NCBI RefSeq assembly: GCF_005239225.2
Contig: NC_133297.1
Location: 20,758,147 to 20,822,146 of the forward strand
DNA from: Populus alba
Taxonomy: Eukaryota; Streptophyta; Magnoliopsida; Malpighiales; Salicaceae
DNA: 64,000 nt
Direction of reading: 5' to 3'
Below are positions 9,441 through 22,040 of the stretch, one piece after another (positions within the stretch are counted from its first letter, which is position 1; each line of letters opens with the position of its first letter). The position numbers were made by a program, and so were the translations under genes. The notes under the pieces were generated by a model. That model was not told the DNA's origin. It ran no database searches and worked only from the letters and a program-made list of their open reading frames with translations.

Positions 9441-10379
9441 CATCAAATATACTAACTGCTCAGGACATGGTAAGCAACTTGATGATGAGGGCATTGAATG
9501 CACAGTTGCTCAAATCTTTCCCAATACTCGGAGAGTGTCTCCCTATGAGATTGTCGAATCTCGCACTTATGTTGGCAACTTGAGAGGCTGGGAAATACTT
9601 TTAAAGGAAAATCTTCTTCATGTCATTCCAAGTCCTAATGGAACCTAGGAGAATATAGAAAAGCCATGCTTTTGTTGCCCTTTTTAAAAAGAAAGGGAAA
9701 GCTTTCAACTTAACCTATTCTTTGTCAACTTCACGTCGTTTCATGCCAACGTAAACCATGTAGAACTCCTTGAGATAAGTAAGATGATATTCTCTGGCAA
9801 GTCCATTTAATATTGGCAGTAAGTGTATAAAACAAACTTGAGCTCAAAGTTGACATTGTTTTTTATGTTTATGCACAATAGTTGATTCTTTATGTTAGGA
9901 GTAATAAGCTCCTTGAGTGTCTGTTGTCGTGCAACAACCATAGTGTTAACACGAGCTTCCTTTCGTAACCTGCATAAAGTGTTTTCTATTTTGAGATCTA
10001 CATGCACTTGTCTTTGGTTAGTTGAACGGGTTACAGGAATAAATAGTCAAGAAAACTCAAAAGAAAAAAGTCTTATAATAGAACACAAAAATGCCTAAAA
10101 ACCCTAGAAAACAACAGAATTTGATCTCGATAAGGTGGGGCTAGTGGCTAAAAGCACTAGTCTTGTTCAGAACATCATTTTCATTCGGGAGAAGATAGGT
10201 CGTGGCTTAATTCCACCAAAAAATATGTTTTGAACAATACATGTATCGTACCTGCATAGTACCGTAAGCAAAACTGTTTTCTTTTCTTTTTTTTTAATAA
10301 AATAAATAACAATCATAGAAAATAACAATTACAGCGCAAGAACTAAAATTATTTCCCTGGCAACGGCACCAAAATTTAT
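9440..10379 (-). pseudogene. Second Athila gag remnant with leader and primer-binding site
   Basis: The minus strand encodes an Athila gag in pieces: QTLKELITPNIKNQLLC (frame ending near 9807), then after a frameshift near 9810 LLPILNGLARE, LKEFYMVYVGMKRREVDKE, a stop, VKLKAFPFFLKRATKAWLF and a tail resembling CEIRQSHREH, ending at about 9460. At 10353-10372 the minus strand holds TTGGTGCCGTTGCCAGGGAA, a good primer-binding site of the Athila type, so the 5' LTR begins just right of it. Everything beyond gag (protease, RT, integrase) is missing on the left. Confidence 0.75.
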
Positions 10380-12000
10380 TGCGATGTTGCGGTCACACAA
10401 ATTAATTACCCTAGCTTAAATAAACAAGATAATATATTAGTTTAAATTTTTATGTTATACGATATGCAATTTGAGGGGAATTGAGGTTATCTAGGCTATA
10501 ACATAATTAAACAATCAAGCTAAATTAAATAAATCAGAAAACTATCAAGAGAACAAACCTTGATTTCAAGTAGATGTCCACCTATGGAAATCAAAACCGA
10601 TCATTGAAACAATACATCAATTTATATTCTAAACATTTATATTTTCTTAACATTGGTTGGTTAACAAATCCATCGTTTAACTAATCCTAACCACAAACAA
10701 CCACAATGTCCGCACTAATAATTTAATTCATCGGCAACCTTATGAACTAGATAAGTTGATTAATCTAGACGACATAATTGTCTGCGGTCCATGTTTGATT
10801 TGATTGAATGTTTTTCCTAAGATTAATAACTCCGCCACAACTATTAATCTCAATTGCTTCACAAGTTTATACACCACAACTCTGGTTTTGATAGCAAACT
10901 TAGCAATAGATCATTTACAATAACAACTTAGAGTCTACTCTAGTAATTAAAATAAACAATTATAGAAAATAAGCATAGAAAAACAAGCATGTTCATCATA
11001 TAAACTGAAAAGAAAAGGTAAAATACATCTCACAGTTCTTAGAATCCAAAGATTTTTGTGTCCTTGCAACCAAGAAAAAGAGCTTAGCCTTGCATGTTTA
11101 TTGAACAACTAATCAAAAAGAAAGAAGAATGCATGATTTTGGGTTTTTGGAGGAAAGGGTGTATTTTTTTCTCTCTTTTCTGGCCGCCCCTCACTTACTT
11201 TGTCTCTTTCTTTTTATTTGATATGAAACCATAATCTCCCTTTCCTACAAAATAGTCATTTTCTAAGTAAACAATTTACATTTAAGTATTTCAATGACTA
11301 TTTTTCTAAAAAAGAAGAAATGGCCTTGCGTAAAATCTTCAAACTTAATTTTGACTTGGAGGAGCTATATTGCTGAAATAAAGACTTATATGTTAGTTTG
11401 GATGCTTTGGGAAGTACTTTGAACTTGTTTCTTTATAAAACCTCTTTACTGGCAGAATTCATGTGTCATCTTAAAAAAATCATATCTCTTTAATATGAGC
11501 TCTTTTTCTACAAAACTTTTGTAGGTTGATAGGTCTTCGAGTCAGGAATCCAACAAAATTGAGTTTTTATCAAATGAAGTTCTCTAGCTCAAGATATCCA
11601 AGTAGGAATGGCTGAAGGTCAACATTGGCAGGATGTGAGATTTGTCTTTAAATGCTACGATTTCCATGCTCTCTTTTTTTTCTTGCCATATATGTATAGA
11701 AAAGCATGGATGTTAGCTTTCTAATGCTACTAGAATCACTTCATTTCGACCTCTAAAGCTCAAGCTTTGCACAAAATATCAATCAGAGGTCAAATCTGTC
11801 AATTATGTTCAATTTATTTCTTTTTGAATCTTACATCCAAAAATACCTTCAAAACATAAAACAAAGAATATCAAGACATTATATATATAAAATATAGGCA
11901 AAATATTATGTAATCGTAGGTAAAACTATTGAATAGTATGGTTGCATCATAATCATAACCCGTAGATGCATCCTAAATAATAGAGTGGGCATGCTTGAAC
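10380..12000 (-). repeat. Probable 5' LTR of the second Athila element
   Basis: It begins 8 to 13 bases from the primer site at 10353-10372 and contains no coding sequence. Its length is inferred from the 1.63-kb LTR of the neighbouring Athila element; I could not find a clear outer end, so the right coordinate is approximate. The two LTRs share little obvious sequence, so this is a different Athila family. Confidence 0.5.
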
Positions 12001-13076
12001 AACGATTATGTTAGGACAAGATAGATAGATTGTGCATTTAATACAAATCACAGTGCATAAACCGACTCTTCTAGAAAACAGACAACCAATCGCACCAACT
12101 TGTAGGCTCGTTGATGCAACCCTCTACTCTAAGATACCCAAGTGACACCCATAAAACTGAGCTTAACAACCAACCACACCAGGTTCCAGCCATGCTGAAG
12201 CAAGCCTCAACTGCCAAGATACCCAAGAGATAAATTCATGAAAGCTGATGCGTAAGCCAACCCCAAGAATCAAACACAAAAGGATTGTGAGAGCCTAAAA
12301 ATAGATATGCCTACTGTAAACCACAATAGTCAAGAAAACAAAAAGGTTGAATCCAAACAAGGATGCCTCGCAACGCACAATTATACAATTTTTTTTTTCT
12401 TATATACTATGCACTTACTCCTTTTCCTTTTTATCAACTGATCTGGCTCACAAAAAGATGAGAGTTGGAAAAAACCAGAACCAAAGTGGCAAAAAAAGGA
12501 TAGAATAATCAGTCTTTATTCTATACTGCATTGGTTTTCAACCAACTAAAACAAAGGATAGAATAATCATTCAACTATTAAAATCCACAGTCAAAAGCTC
12601 TCACACAAAGCTGATCTCTTATACTGTATAATAATAATATCATAATAAGAAATGTGAACAAACATAAAAAGAGAGACTCTTTCGCGGCGTCAAATATAAA
12701 AAAGATGACTCTTCCTTTATTTCATTCGTGCTTGATAAATATTAAAGTCAACACTATTTTCCCGTGGGAGAAACACACCTCAAATAACTGGTTTCTAATT
12801 ATATTATGAGTTAATACTATTTTGTATTTTGACTTAGTAAAGTTTGCTTGTCGATAGTATGAAATCTAAAGAAGAAAGATAACAGTAAAATGGAGAGTAA
12901 TAAAATATCAACTCATTTGTAATAATAAAAAGTAGTTCATAAATGGTCAGTTGCAACAATTAATTGTTATCAGGTCGAAAGAAGCAACATCAGGTGGAGA
13001 CCAAAATGGTGATAAAGGAACGGTGTCAAATTGGGACCAATACTGGCAATGCCAATAAGAATGCTAGCTGCTGCAA
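12001..13076. other. Intergenic region downstream of the Maf gene
   Basis: AT-rich. A loosely repeated unit occurs at about 12080-12240 (two diverged copies around aagatacccaag). The bases just left of 13077 are the presumed Maf 3' UTR. No reading frame or RNA gene is recognised. Confidence 0.5.
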
Positions 13077-16000
13077 CTAGAGAGCCTCCTCTATGAGTTT
13101 TTTAGTGAGAGCTTTGGGGAGTCCCATCACGCTATCAGTTGTCCCCACCTGCACAAAATACCAAAAATCTTGATGCATGTTACGATAAAAGGAATAAGAA
13201 AACAATTAGTCAATGGAAGATTCAATATCAGTTATCCAGGTCCTTATCCAGCTAAATAGTTTGTGGTTTTAAGTATCTAATATCCATACGTGATTTCCCT
13301 GGGATCAAGGGTAGAAAGGACAGTCAGTCTAATTATAAACTCATTTCTTACTTTGAATAACAGTACATATTTTACTCAATTGCAAGTTCTTCAAATGTAT
13401 CATGTCTGGTTATCTAGGCTCCAAGGGATGCAGCCAATTGCAAAATAGACAAATCATATAGTAGTAAACCGGTTGCGCAGTTTCAGTTTAAAATCTAAAA
13501 GCATCAATCACTTCATGAAAGGACTAGCTCGGGACACTATAGTACATGCTTGTCCCTGCATCAAATGTTCCACTCTATGCGTCCTCCGTTACCATTTGTC
13601 CTATTACATATTGCACAGGGATTAGAAAACCCACCACTTCTTTAATGTAGGGCAATACCAAAGGATGCTCAATTATTAGCCCCCCGGCAACTCTGAGCAC
13701 AATTCCCTCTTCAATCTGTGGAATGCATGAAAGAAAACAAAAGGAAATAAATATAGCTAGCCATTTCCATCAATGATATAACTTCACGAGAAAACTAAGT
13801 TTTACCAGCTTCTCAATGACTTCATCTGGTATTTCGTGGAAATAGATCTGTAGGGCATCACAACTTAACAGTTAGTCATTGGTAGATATCATCAGGTTAG
13901 AGAAACTATTACAAAGTGTTTCATCATTATGTATCTGTCTAATCACTGTATCATCTATGTGTTCTGCTATTGGCATCAGCATGGTAGTCATTCAGGTTGT
14001 TCTAAGCAGAAAACCTTGGCCACTATTAATTAAAAAAAAAAAAAAAAAAAAAGCAAATAGCACCTCCACTCTGTCCCATTCTCCTTTCCTGAATCCAGTT
14101 TTAAGATTTGTGACAAGAACTGATCCCACAGTTGCGGCATGTCCCCCAGAATACCCTGCACTTCATGTAAATAAATAAAGAAAGCAATGGGAGAGTAAAA
14201 GGCATGGAAAGAGAGTTGACAGAATGCTGAGCAAACCTTTTATAAATTCCCATGCTTCTTCCTTGCTGGCTGGCTTTTCCCTGATCACACCTTCATAGAC
14301 TACCACCTTCAAATTGATGACAATAGCAGTTAGAAGTAACAGAACAAATATATTTTTACATGCAGTGAAAGATCCTGTTGATTTCTAGCTACAAGTATGC
14401 ATGCAAAACCAGTTCGTGGATGGATGGGGTAGGAATAGTAGGAGAGATGGCACTTCCTCAACTGATGATAAAGAATTGGCCTCTAAAATACATCACTATT
14501 TAAAGTATAGAATCTCTCGTCTGATTTCCAGATTACACAACCAAACTTGTACACCACAAAGAATATTCATTACCACAAAAAGAAGCTCACATATTACAAA
14601 ATACTTGTCCCATCTACAGATACAGTTCACTGAAAATAATTATCATTTATACCTTATTAGTTTTCCTTTCTTGAAATACTATGCAATAGCCTTTTCTTTA
14701 CAAGGCTCACATGTATGCCAAAAAAATGAAATACAAATGACTAAATCAGGAAGAAAAGTATATCAATATATACTTGATCTGCAGTAATTAACAATGTTGG
14801 TTCAGCATCCTTAGTGTAGTCACTGATTGGGAGCTTTTGCAAAATAGTGTCAGCCTGACAAGAAGTTTTCACCAACTAAGGTAAGCACCAGAGTCCACAC
14901 TAAAATAAGCCAAAAGTATTGAGGCAACAACAATAGAGAGAAGGATGACAAGGTAAATAATGTCAAATTACCAACAGCATCATTGGCAAAAAATGGTGCA
15001 CGCAAAAATACTGAAAACAATAAACAGAATGAATCAAGTAGCATCCAGCAGCCTAAGCAGGATTGGAAAGGCATGAGGACTATTAGAGAATCCACTACAA
15101 CCATGTGATTGCAATGGTCGAAAAAAGGGTGTTAAGAAAAAAAACACAGGTTCATCTATAATATTTGCATGATCTGACCCGACGCAACCCATCAAGATCA
15201 GATAATGTGAATATTATAGATGATAGTGAGTTAAGAAAAAATTAAAAAATGGATATTACAAGGCGGGTGACAGGTTGGGATTTTTGAAACCCTATCAACT
15301 TGTATACCTTATACAAGCAGTATAAATACTCTCTCAATTTCTTAATCTCTTTCACCGCTCAGCCTCTTATTCTCTCATCTCCCTCTCAACCTGTATACCC
15401 TAAAAATACACTGTAACATCCTCTGACCACCGTTTTAATAAATAAAACCACCAATCTCTTCCTCTCATCCTTATAACCAAAAGCCTAACTCAATATTGAC
15501 AACCTCTACCTTACCCCTGTCAATCAAACCTTCAAAAAAAAAAAATCAAAACCCTAACAATAAACTTACTTAGGTCAAATTTCTCTCTTTCAGGTTTCAA
15601 GCATTGCATGCAACATTTTGTAAGTATATTTCTCCTCTCGTGGTATCTAAAGATCAATGAGGAGTTCCACGTAGCACAAAGGTTGTCTTTGTCTTCAATG
15701 ATAACGTTTTCTCACTTTTTGGATCTAAAGCAACTCCCATGAATCAAAGCAAAGGCTTGAGAATGGCTAGTATTTGTCTGTTGTATTGGCTGAAAGATTA
15801 CAACTTTGGTATGCTTCCTTTTTCCTAATTGCAAATGTGAATATATATTGCATCATTAAATCCATATTGTGCTCCTAGTACTTCGGTTAAAATTGAAACC
15901 CTTCAGAGGTTAATAAAATTTCTCAAGAACTAGTATGTTGTCATACCTTTAGGATTCAGTATTGTCGTGGTTGTTCAACCTGTGGATATCTATAATATCC

Positions 16001-17109
16001 ACAAAAATTTTTGTCCAGCCCAATATATTCAACCCGCTCAGATGCCAAAAACAATTCGAATGGGTCGGATTTACAATTTATAAAATATTAAAAGTTGAGT
16101 TAGATATAATTACGAGTTCAAACCCAACCCAATCCATGAACAACCCTCAAACATTCCAAACATACACATACATTTGAGGATTTTCTTATCATTATCTAGT
16201 ATCCACCCTAGCTAATAAATAACTTCCGATCAATTAGTTATATTTATTATTTCATTGAAAAGTTCCACTGAAGCTGGCTCACCATCCCTGAGTAGAAACA
16301 AGACCAAGAAGCTTTCCTATCAAAGCAGCATATGGGAAGCACCCAGTCTCCCATTTACTGCAAAACCAAGTGCAGTATCTAAAACATTGCAATTTCTGGG
16401 TATCCTCGAGCATTAAAGGAACTAGTCTAAACCCAATGCACCTGAAGCATCTATGAACAGGAAAAAAAGGAAAGAAAGCAAAAACAAAACATACAGTGTC
16501 GGCGGCAACCAAAATAGTGGGTTCCTCATCCTTGTCTTGTTGATTATTCATAGTAGTAGTTCGTAAATTTGCTATAATAGCATCAGCCTGAGATGCAATT
16601 CACATTCATCAATTACTCGATGAAATTATTCTTAAATCAAACTCCACTCCAATTTTATGATGTTACAAAAACATAACATAAATTAGAGAAAAAGAAAAAA
16701 AACAGTAAATAACCTTAACAACAATCATTTCAAAGTTTACCTTGGCCTCAGCAAGAGTCATTACTAAATCTTCTGGTTTTTCTTCGCGAATGCTCTTTTC
16801 ATCAATATCTGCAGTCTACCAAAAATAATTTCCAATTTTTAACATTATATACTGAAAATAAACTTTGCCAAGAAAAAAAGAAGAAGAATTTACAGAGATT
16901 GTGAATTCATATCCCATCTCTTCTAATATTTTCCTTCGTGAAAATGAGGCCGACCCCAATATTAACTGCAAACAAACACATGGATAAGTGGAAAGCAATT
17001 GCCAGTAGAAATTTATCTAGAATAAACCCTAATTATGCCCGTAAGTAATTTTTTTTATTTTAATGGAGATTTATTTTTTAATTACCTTAAAAGAAGGAAT
17101 GGCATCCAT
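13077..17109 (-). CDS. Maf-like: Maf-family nucleotide pyrophosphatase, complete spliced gene with alternative exon 4
   Basis: Maf proteins hydrolyse non-canonical or modified nucleoside triphosphates to monophosphates, a house-cleaning role. Nine coding exons with GT-AG borders are visible on the minus strand: 17086-17109, 16894-16965, 16741-16815, exon 4 as either 16495-16587 (4a) or 14774-14854 (4b), 14237-14306, 14064-14155, 13806-13847, 13635-13715 and 13077-13148. Phases agree throughout, giving 206 residues with 4a or 202 with 4b, the usual family length. Family landmarks are LILGSASFSRRKI at residues 9-21, TADIDEKSIREEKPEDL from 33, the Ala-Asp pair just before the exon 4/5 junction followed by VVVYEGVIREKP, GYSGGHAATVGSVL, and GTTDSVMGLPKALT near the end. 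The start MDAIPSFK is the only ATG that fits. The closest type I know is Arabidopsis At5g42770. The host of exon 4b otherwise lacks its own exons 1-3, so this is an exon duplication, not two genes. Confidence 0.92.
14774..14854 (-). other. Maf exon 4b (81 bases, phase 0-0)
   Basis: Acceptor cag at 14855-14857 and donor gtatat left of 14774. It encodes 27 residues, starting ADTILQKLPISDY and ending EPTLLITADQ. Spliced to exon 5 it gives ADQVVVYEG, the variant seen in At5g42770-type proteins. It is homologous to exon 4a over the same span of the protein and has the same phases, so either can be used; using both would insert the segment twice. Confidence 0.85.
15105..16250. other. Maf intron between exons 4a and 4b
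   Basis: No coding exon was found. It holds CT-rich sequence with a TATA-like agtataaatac word (about 15318-15328, plus strand), an AATAAA-like word about 110 bases on and an A run near 15535-15545. This combination resembles a retroelement LTR fragment but no borders are visible. Confidence 0.35.
16495..16587 (-). other. Maf exon 4a (93 bases, phase 0-0)
   Basis: Acceptor cag at 16588-16590 and donor gtatgt left of 16495. It encodes 31 residues, starting ADAIIANLRTTT and ending EEPTILVAADT. Spliced to exon 5 it gives ADTVVVYEG, the version of the active-site motif found in most Maf proteins. Without a splice at 16494 the frame runs on into intron sequence to 16279, which has no Maf similarity. 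Confidence 0.85.
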
Positions 17110-17159
17110 TCCAACGTATAAGCTGGAGATAGCTGAAGCAGGAGGGTAGAGCTAGAGAC

Positions 17160-17890
17160 AGAAAGTGAAGAAGTGATTAAGTAATAGGGCTTTTAGTATT
17201 AGGTGGCCGAGAGTGGGAAAAACGTGGCCTTTAAAAATTTGGAAAGCTAATTTCCAAAGAACTACGCCCAACTTCATATCATATTTCAACCTTTTAATTT
17301 GGTTAATAGATTGAGTCGTACTTGCGAGTCCACAGGTAGAATTTCCGAGTTTGAGGTCGGATTCTAATTCGTTAATATTCTTTTTAAGTTGTCAAATTCA
17401 AATTTCTAAATTAAAAAAAAAAAAAAAGACCCAACTTATTAGGTTGGAGATTTAATTAGTGAATTGTTAGGTTTATTAAGTTGATTATTTTAACCAAAAT
17501 TATATATTTTTTTAATTTTTTTATAAAAAAATTATTGGTTTTGGTCTAGTTAGGTTTAGCCGAGTCATTTAGATTACCTGTAATCCATTATATCACTCAA
17601 ATTTAGTTAAGTTTATATTAAAATTAATTCAAATTAAAACTGGATACAGAACATTTTAAATTACTTTCATTTCATCACTCAAATTTAGCTAAATTAATAT
17701 CTAAATTAGTTCAAATTAAAATGATCTAGAAAATTTGGAATTACTTGTTTATCAAAACTAGATATAATAACAATGATTCTACATCAATGTTAGCAACATT
17801 CTCTTTGAAAAAAAAAAGATTATAAATTCTATTTTTTTTTCACGTAGTCTTAATTATTAAAGATAAACATAAATAATAATGAAAACGTTA
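17160..17890. other. Upstream region of the Maf gene, no other gene recognised
   Basis: Very AT-rich, with A runs near 17410 and 17810 and two related segments containing caaatttag around 17600 and 17690. The first part should hold the Maf promoter. No clear TATA box could be assigned. Confidence 0.45.
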
Positions 17891-19211
17891 AAGTGCCACT
17901 TGCCTTCAGCACTCCCTCCTACGATGCCCCGGCTCTCCACAATGATAACATGTAGCATCTAGATAGGGGCAATCCCTCCATCTATGTTCATGTCTGCATA
18001 TATAACATCTGTCAGATGTGACCAAACAATCTCCAGGATGTTTACGCTCGCATCTCACACACAGGGGATAAGTAGTCATCCTGGAGCCCTCTGCGACTCC
18101 TCCTGGTAAACTAGTATGTGGGCGTGACCACCCTCCCTGTGAGCTCTACATAGGTCTACTCGATGTACCCCTTGATCCCAGATTTTCTCCCTTCTTTTTG
18201 AACTGACCAAAATGTCCTCCTTTTCCTTTTTTTTGGAAAAGGAGGTCTCCCTGTAAATGATGCAGGCTCCTTACGCTTTTCTGCTCCCATAGTACCCTGT
18301 CCATCACCTTCCCGCCGCCCTACAGCTGCCACAGCCTCTAGAGACTGAGCGGCCACTATAAAATCTCTTACAATCAGAAATTGTAAGGCAACCAATCCCA
18401 TCCTTAGCTCCTGTCGGTGTCCATCTTGGAGTCTCTAGATCCGATGTTGCTCAGTCGGTAAATAAACAGAAGCAAACATAGAGAGGTCCTGAAACTGCCT
18501 CTCATATTCCAATATTGTCATGTCTCCCTGAGTAAGAGCTAAGAACTCCTATTCTTTGATCTTCCGATGTTGTCGGGAATAATACCGGTTCTCAAACTCT
18601 GTCCTGAAACCCCTCCATCTAAGCGTCTCAGTAGCCCGTCTCTCTTTAACAATATCCCACCATGTCTGGGCTCTGTCTGATAATAACTGAGTAGCACAAT
18701 CCACTCGGAGCTCTACTGGTACTGCTATTTCATCCATAGACCTCTCTATCTTTCGTAACCATCGCCCAACTATCTCAGCATCCTCCTCTCCCATAAATGC
18801 CTCACAACCTAATTCTCTCAGACTCTTTACCCATCGAACTAAGGTGACCACATTATCCCTAAGGGTAGTACTCAATGGTCTCGCCATCTCTATCATCACT
18901 GCACGAACCAACTGTGCAATATAAGCTGGATCTAGATATGGTGGAGGTGCTACCCTAGGGGGTGCCGCTGGTGCTACTGCAGGGGCTACTGTTGGTGGGG
19001 GCTGAGTCCCCTGTCCATCCCCGTCAAATATCCCCCGCTCATCTCAAAGTCCACATGACTCTCCTTGTCCAGATTGCACCGACCCGACTGGCATAAAAGA
19101 TGTTGTATCTACCAGAGGATCTCTCTCTAGTCCTCTATCTCCTGTCTCAACTAGACGCTCGTCCCTCACGGGTGACGAGTCAGCTCTAGCTTCTTGCCGT
19201 GTACGGACCAT
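17890..19211 (-). pseudogene. Ty3/gypsy gag (Tekay/Del-like), truncated
   Basis: The minus strand starts MVRTRQEARADSS at 19211, a start much like that of the Tekay gag at 26848. The gag core is open at 18549-18911 (LVRWVKSLRELGCEAFMGEE, then LLSDRAQTWWDIVKERRATE), interrupted by a TAG at 18546-18548, and continues at 18156-18401 (MGLVALQFLIVRDFIVAAQS, then a basic stretch). Two CCHC zinc knuckles follow (CYICRHEHRWRDC, CYHCGEPGHRRREC), after which the element ends abruptly at about 17893. There is no pol. Gag binds genomic RNA and forms the particle in intact relatives. Confidence 0.85.
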
Positions 19212-19262
19212 CCTGAAACAATATTCTTTTACATTAATAATGGTCTCCTAAACTTTAATCAT

Positions 19263-19275
19263 GCTTTGATACCAA
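19263..19275 (-). other. Primer-binding site (initiator tRNA-Met type)
   Basis: The minus strand reads TTGGTATCAAAGC, one change from the TTGGTATCAGAGC used by many Ty3/gypsy elements. It sits two bases from the LTR edge at 19278. Confidence 0.8.
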
Positions 19276-19277
19276 AT

Positions 19278-22040
19278 TGTAAAACCCTCAAAACATAATG
19301 TTATGAAATATCTGAACATTTCTTTACCAATGTCAAGTATTAGGTAATATGTCTAAATTTATGGGAATTTTTTTTTTTTTGAAAATTTTGGCAGAGTTTC
19401 CTCTATTTTTGTTGGTACCAAGTTATCGACAACACTTCTATTATATGTCATTATGACTTCCATCTTGATCCAATCATCCTGGATCACATTCCAGTCATCA
19501 AACAATAACACAATACTTACACTTATTAATTAGTAAATCAACATAAATATACCCCCAAAACAACCCAAAAGATAAACAAATTCATCACAAACATAATAAA
19601 TGCTTACTAACTACATCTATGCCTTTAAACTACATAAATACAACATTAAGATCTTATCATTTTGAAAAGTGATTTGGTCATACTAATAACTATACATATA
19701 TATAATACATCCACTACCTATTACACTTTCTACTTGATTTTTGTAACACAAAAGGATTTACACTGAAAATAAAGACATAAAAATTACATTCCAAAATGGT
19801 AATTTCATACACAAGAGAATTCCTACATCTAACGATCTGCATCACCTCGTGGTGTACCTGTTTCAACAACAACCATATTAATTAACTTTCTCACTATATT
19901 AATCTAATATTAATTAATTACTCTTAACCTTTGAAATTTAGTACTTCTACTTCAATCTAACTTAATCCCATAATTTACATAATCTTTTTAAGACTTAAAA
20001 ACAATCCAACTAATCCAACTAGTTCCTCTTAATTATCAAATAAATCAAACACTTCCATATAATTACTCAAAAATTCGTTTTTCCTTCCACGGTTACCAAT
20101 AGACCCAGTAATTCCATTCAAATTACCTATCATCCAGCTAACCTCTTTTGTTAGCCAATCAATCCGGTAATTCCATATGAATTACTCCTTATCCGGTTAA
20201 TCTCTTTGCTAACCAATAAACCCGGTAATTCTCTTTATTACCCAAAAATCTGGCTAACCCATTTCGGTTAACAAAATCAATCCGGTAATTCCATATGAAT
20301 CACCAAGTATCCGGCTAATTTTTTTTTTGTTAGCCAATCAATTCGGTAATTCCATTCGAATTACCCAGCATCCGGCTAATCTCTTTTATTAGCCAAACAA
20401 TCCGGTAATTCCATACGAATTATCCCATATCCGGTTAACCTCTTTGTTAACCAATAAAATCGGTAATTTCACGTAATCATAACTCAAATTATTCATTTGC
20501 TCCATTCATTTAATATCAATTAAATAAGCAACATCGATAATTAGGGAAACTAAAAATTACAAAATGAGGTGACGAATCACCTACCTTCTGCTTTGGATGA
20601 CCCAGCTCCTCCTGTCTGATAACCAGCTCCAGACACAGCTCCTGAATCAATCAAGTGTCATTATATCATTAGTCCATCAATATTTTTCTTACGTGTCGAA
20701 ACACAACGCACGTAATATTTTTATTTGTAATTTGTTCTAATAAAAATTCATTCTCAAATATAACATCATTATTTTACATACAACCTCATATTTAACTCAA
20801 GTTACTTATTTGCTTACACTATATTCATAATTCCTCCATCAAATAATTCTTCTATTCTTTATACCCTCACATCATATTATTTATTTAATCTAAATACTAT
20901 ATTCAAACACAATCTAGGCATCTTGTGTTCATATTTTCTTTTAACTAGTTTATTTCTCTTTTAATTTGAATTTACTTCTTATTCTTCTTATTATTATTAT
21001 TATTATTTTCTCAACTTAAATGCTATCTCTTTATTTAATCTTTCTTACATTTTCATTTATCATGATTAAACATGGTTTTTCTAAACATTAATATCAAAAC
21101 TCATTCTTCCATTTATTTTTCCTTCATTGGCCGAATGTGGGGTTTCTTTTTCCTCCCCCAAATCTTTCTTCATTTACTTGTTATTTCAACTTGTTTTCAT
21201 TCTATTCCATTTCAATTTCATCATTTTCCCTTCCCCTCCTAATTCCCCCAAATTCACATAAGAACCCTAAGTTCAAAAATCTAGTATTTAAGGGAAACTA
21301 AGGTAAAGTTCCATGAAATTACTTCCTAACTTAATCAAATAAGCTTAGGAAAACATCTAAATCAACATTAAATCCAAACTTCTCATGCTTACCTATTGCT
21401 TTTCTTCCAATTTCTCTTCTCTTCCAAGGTTAGCTGAATTCCCCTTCTCAAATCCTCCTTCCTTCACTTGATTTAGTGTTTTATAGGTTGAGCTTGCAAG
21501 TTTATAAAGTTATTCTCTCAATTTCCTTATTGTTTTTCCTTACTTTTCCCTCCTTCTCTCACGTCATGCTCTGTTTTTCTTTTCATCTTTTTGTTTTTGC
21601 CCATTCGGCAGTTAATAAAAGAGAAGGAGGGCTTATATAGTTTCTTTTCAATGGCAAATAACTATTCTACCCTTAAGGAGTATTTTTGCCTCTATTTGAC
21701 AGTCCTTATTTTTTTGCTAGCATTGCCGAGCTTCATTCATTTTAAAATTCTAACCATATTTTATTTAGTATATTTTAAGGTTCCTCATAAAATTTTGGCT
21801 CAATCCGATGGTCGGATTGAAAATTACATCCAATAACGTAAAACTAGTCGAATTATGATTTTTCGTCAAATTTCTAAATTTCTCTAAAAATTCTGAAATT
21901 TTAACCCAAGCTAAAGCATGATATTAGAAGGCTCCACACAAATTTTTAGAATTTTATGATCACCCAATCAAGAGTTACGAATTTTTTTTTGTTTTACCTT
22001 AAACTAGTCAATTTATGATTTTTCATTTGGAGGTTTTACA
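19278..22040 (-). repeat. 5' LTR of the minus-strand Ty3/gypsy element (about 2.76 kb)
   Basis: Edges are TGTAAAAC (19278) and GTTTTACA (22033-22040), perfect terminal inverted repeats. The right flank tgcta (22041-22045) has no matching copy on the left because the element is truncated in gag. A CTATATAAG box on the minus strand near 21633-21641 is a candidate promoter. The middle contains a minisatellite (20085-20470). Confidence 0.82.
20085..20470. repeat. Minisatellite in the 2.76-kb LTR
   Basis: About six diverged tandem units of roughly 60-65 bases, each with ccggtaattccat, gaattac, ccggctaat and gttagccaat-like words. The words GGTAATTC and GAATTACC are reverse complements, as are GGCTAA and TTAGCC, so each unit can form stems. 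Confidence 0.75.

Noticed and set aside
14850..15104. Hydrophobic 84-residue minus-strand frame
   Set aside because: It starts in the Maf intron and overlaps the exon 4b acceptor; no family resemblance, not conserved-looking.
15316..15440. TATA box and leader-like sequence in the Maf intron as a second promoter for the exon 4b form
   Set aside because: The TATA word is on the plus strand while Maf is on the minus strand, so it cannot drive it. More likely a retroelement scrap.
16279..16551. 90-residue frame starting in Maf exon 4a
   Set aside because: Only the first 19 residues are Maf; the rest is intron read-through after the donor at 16494.
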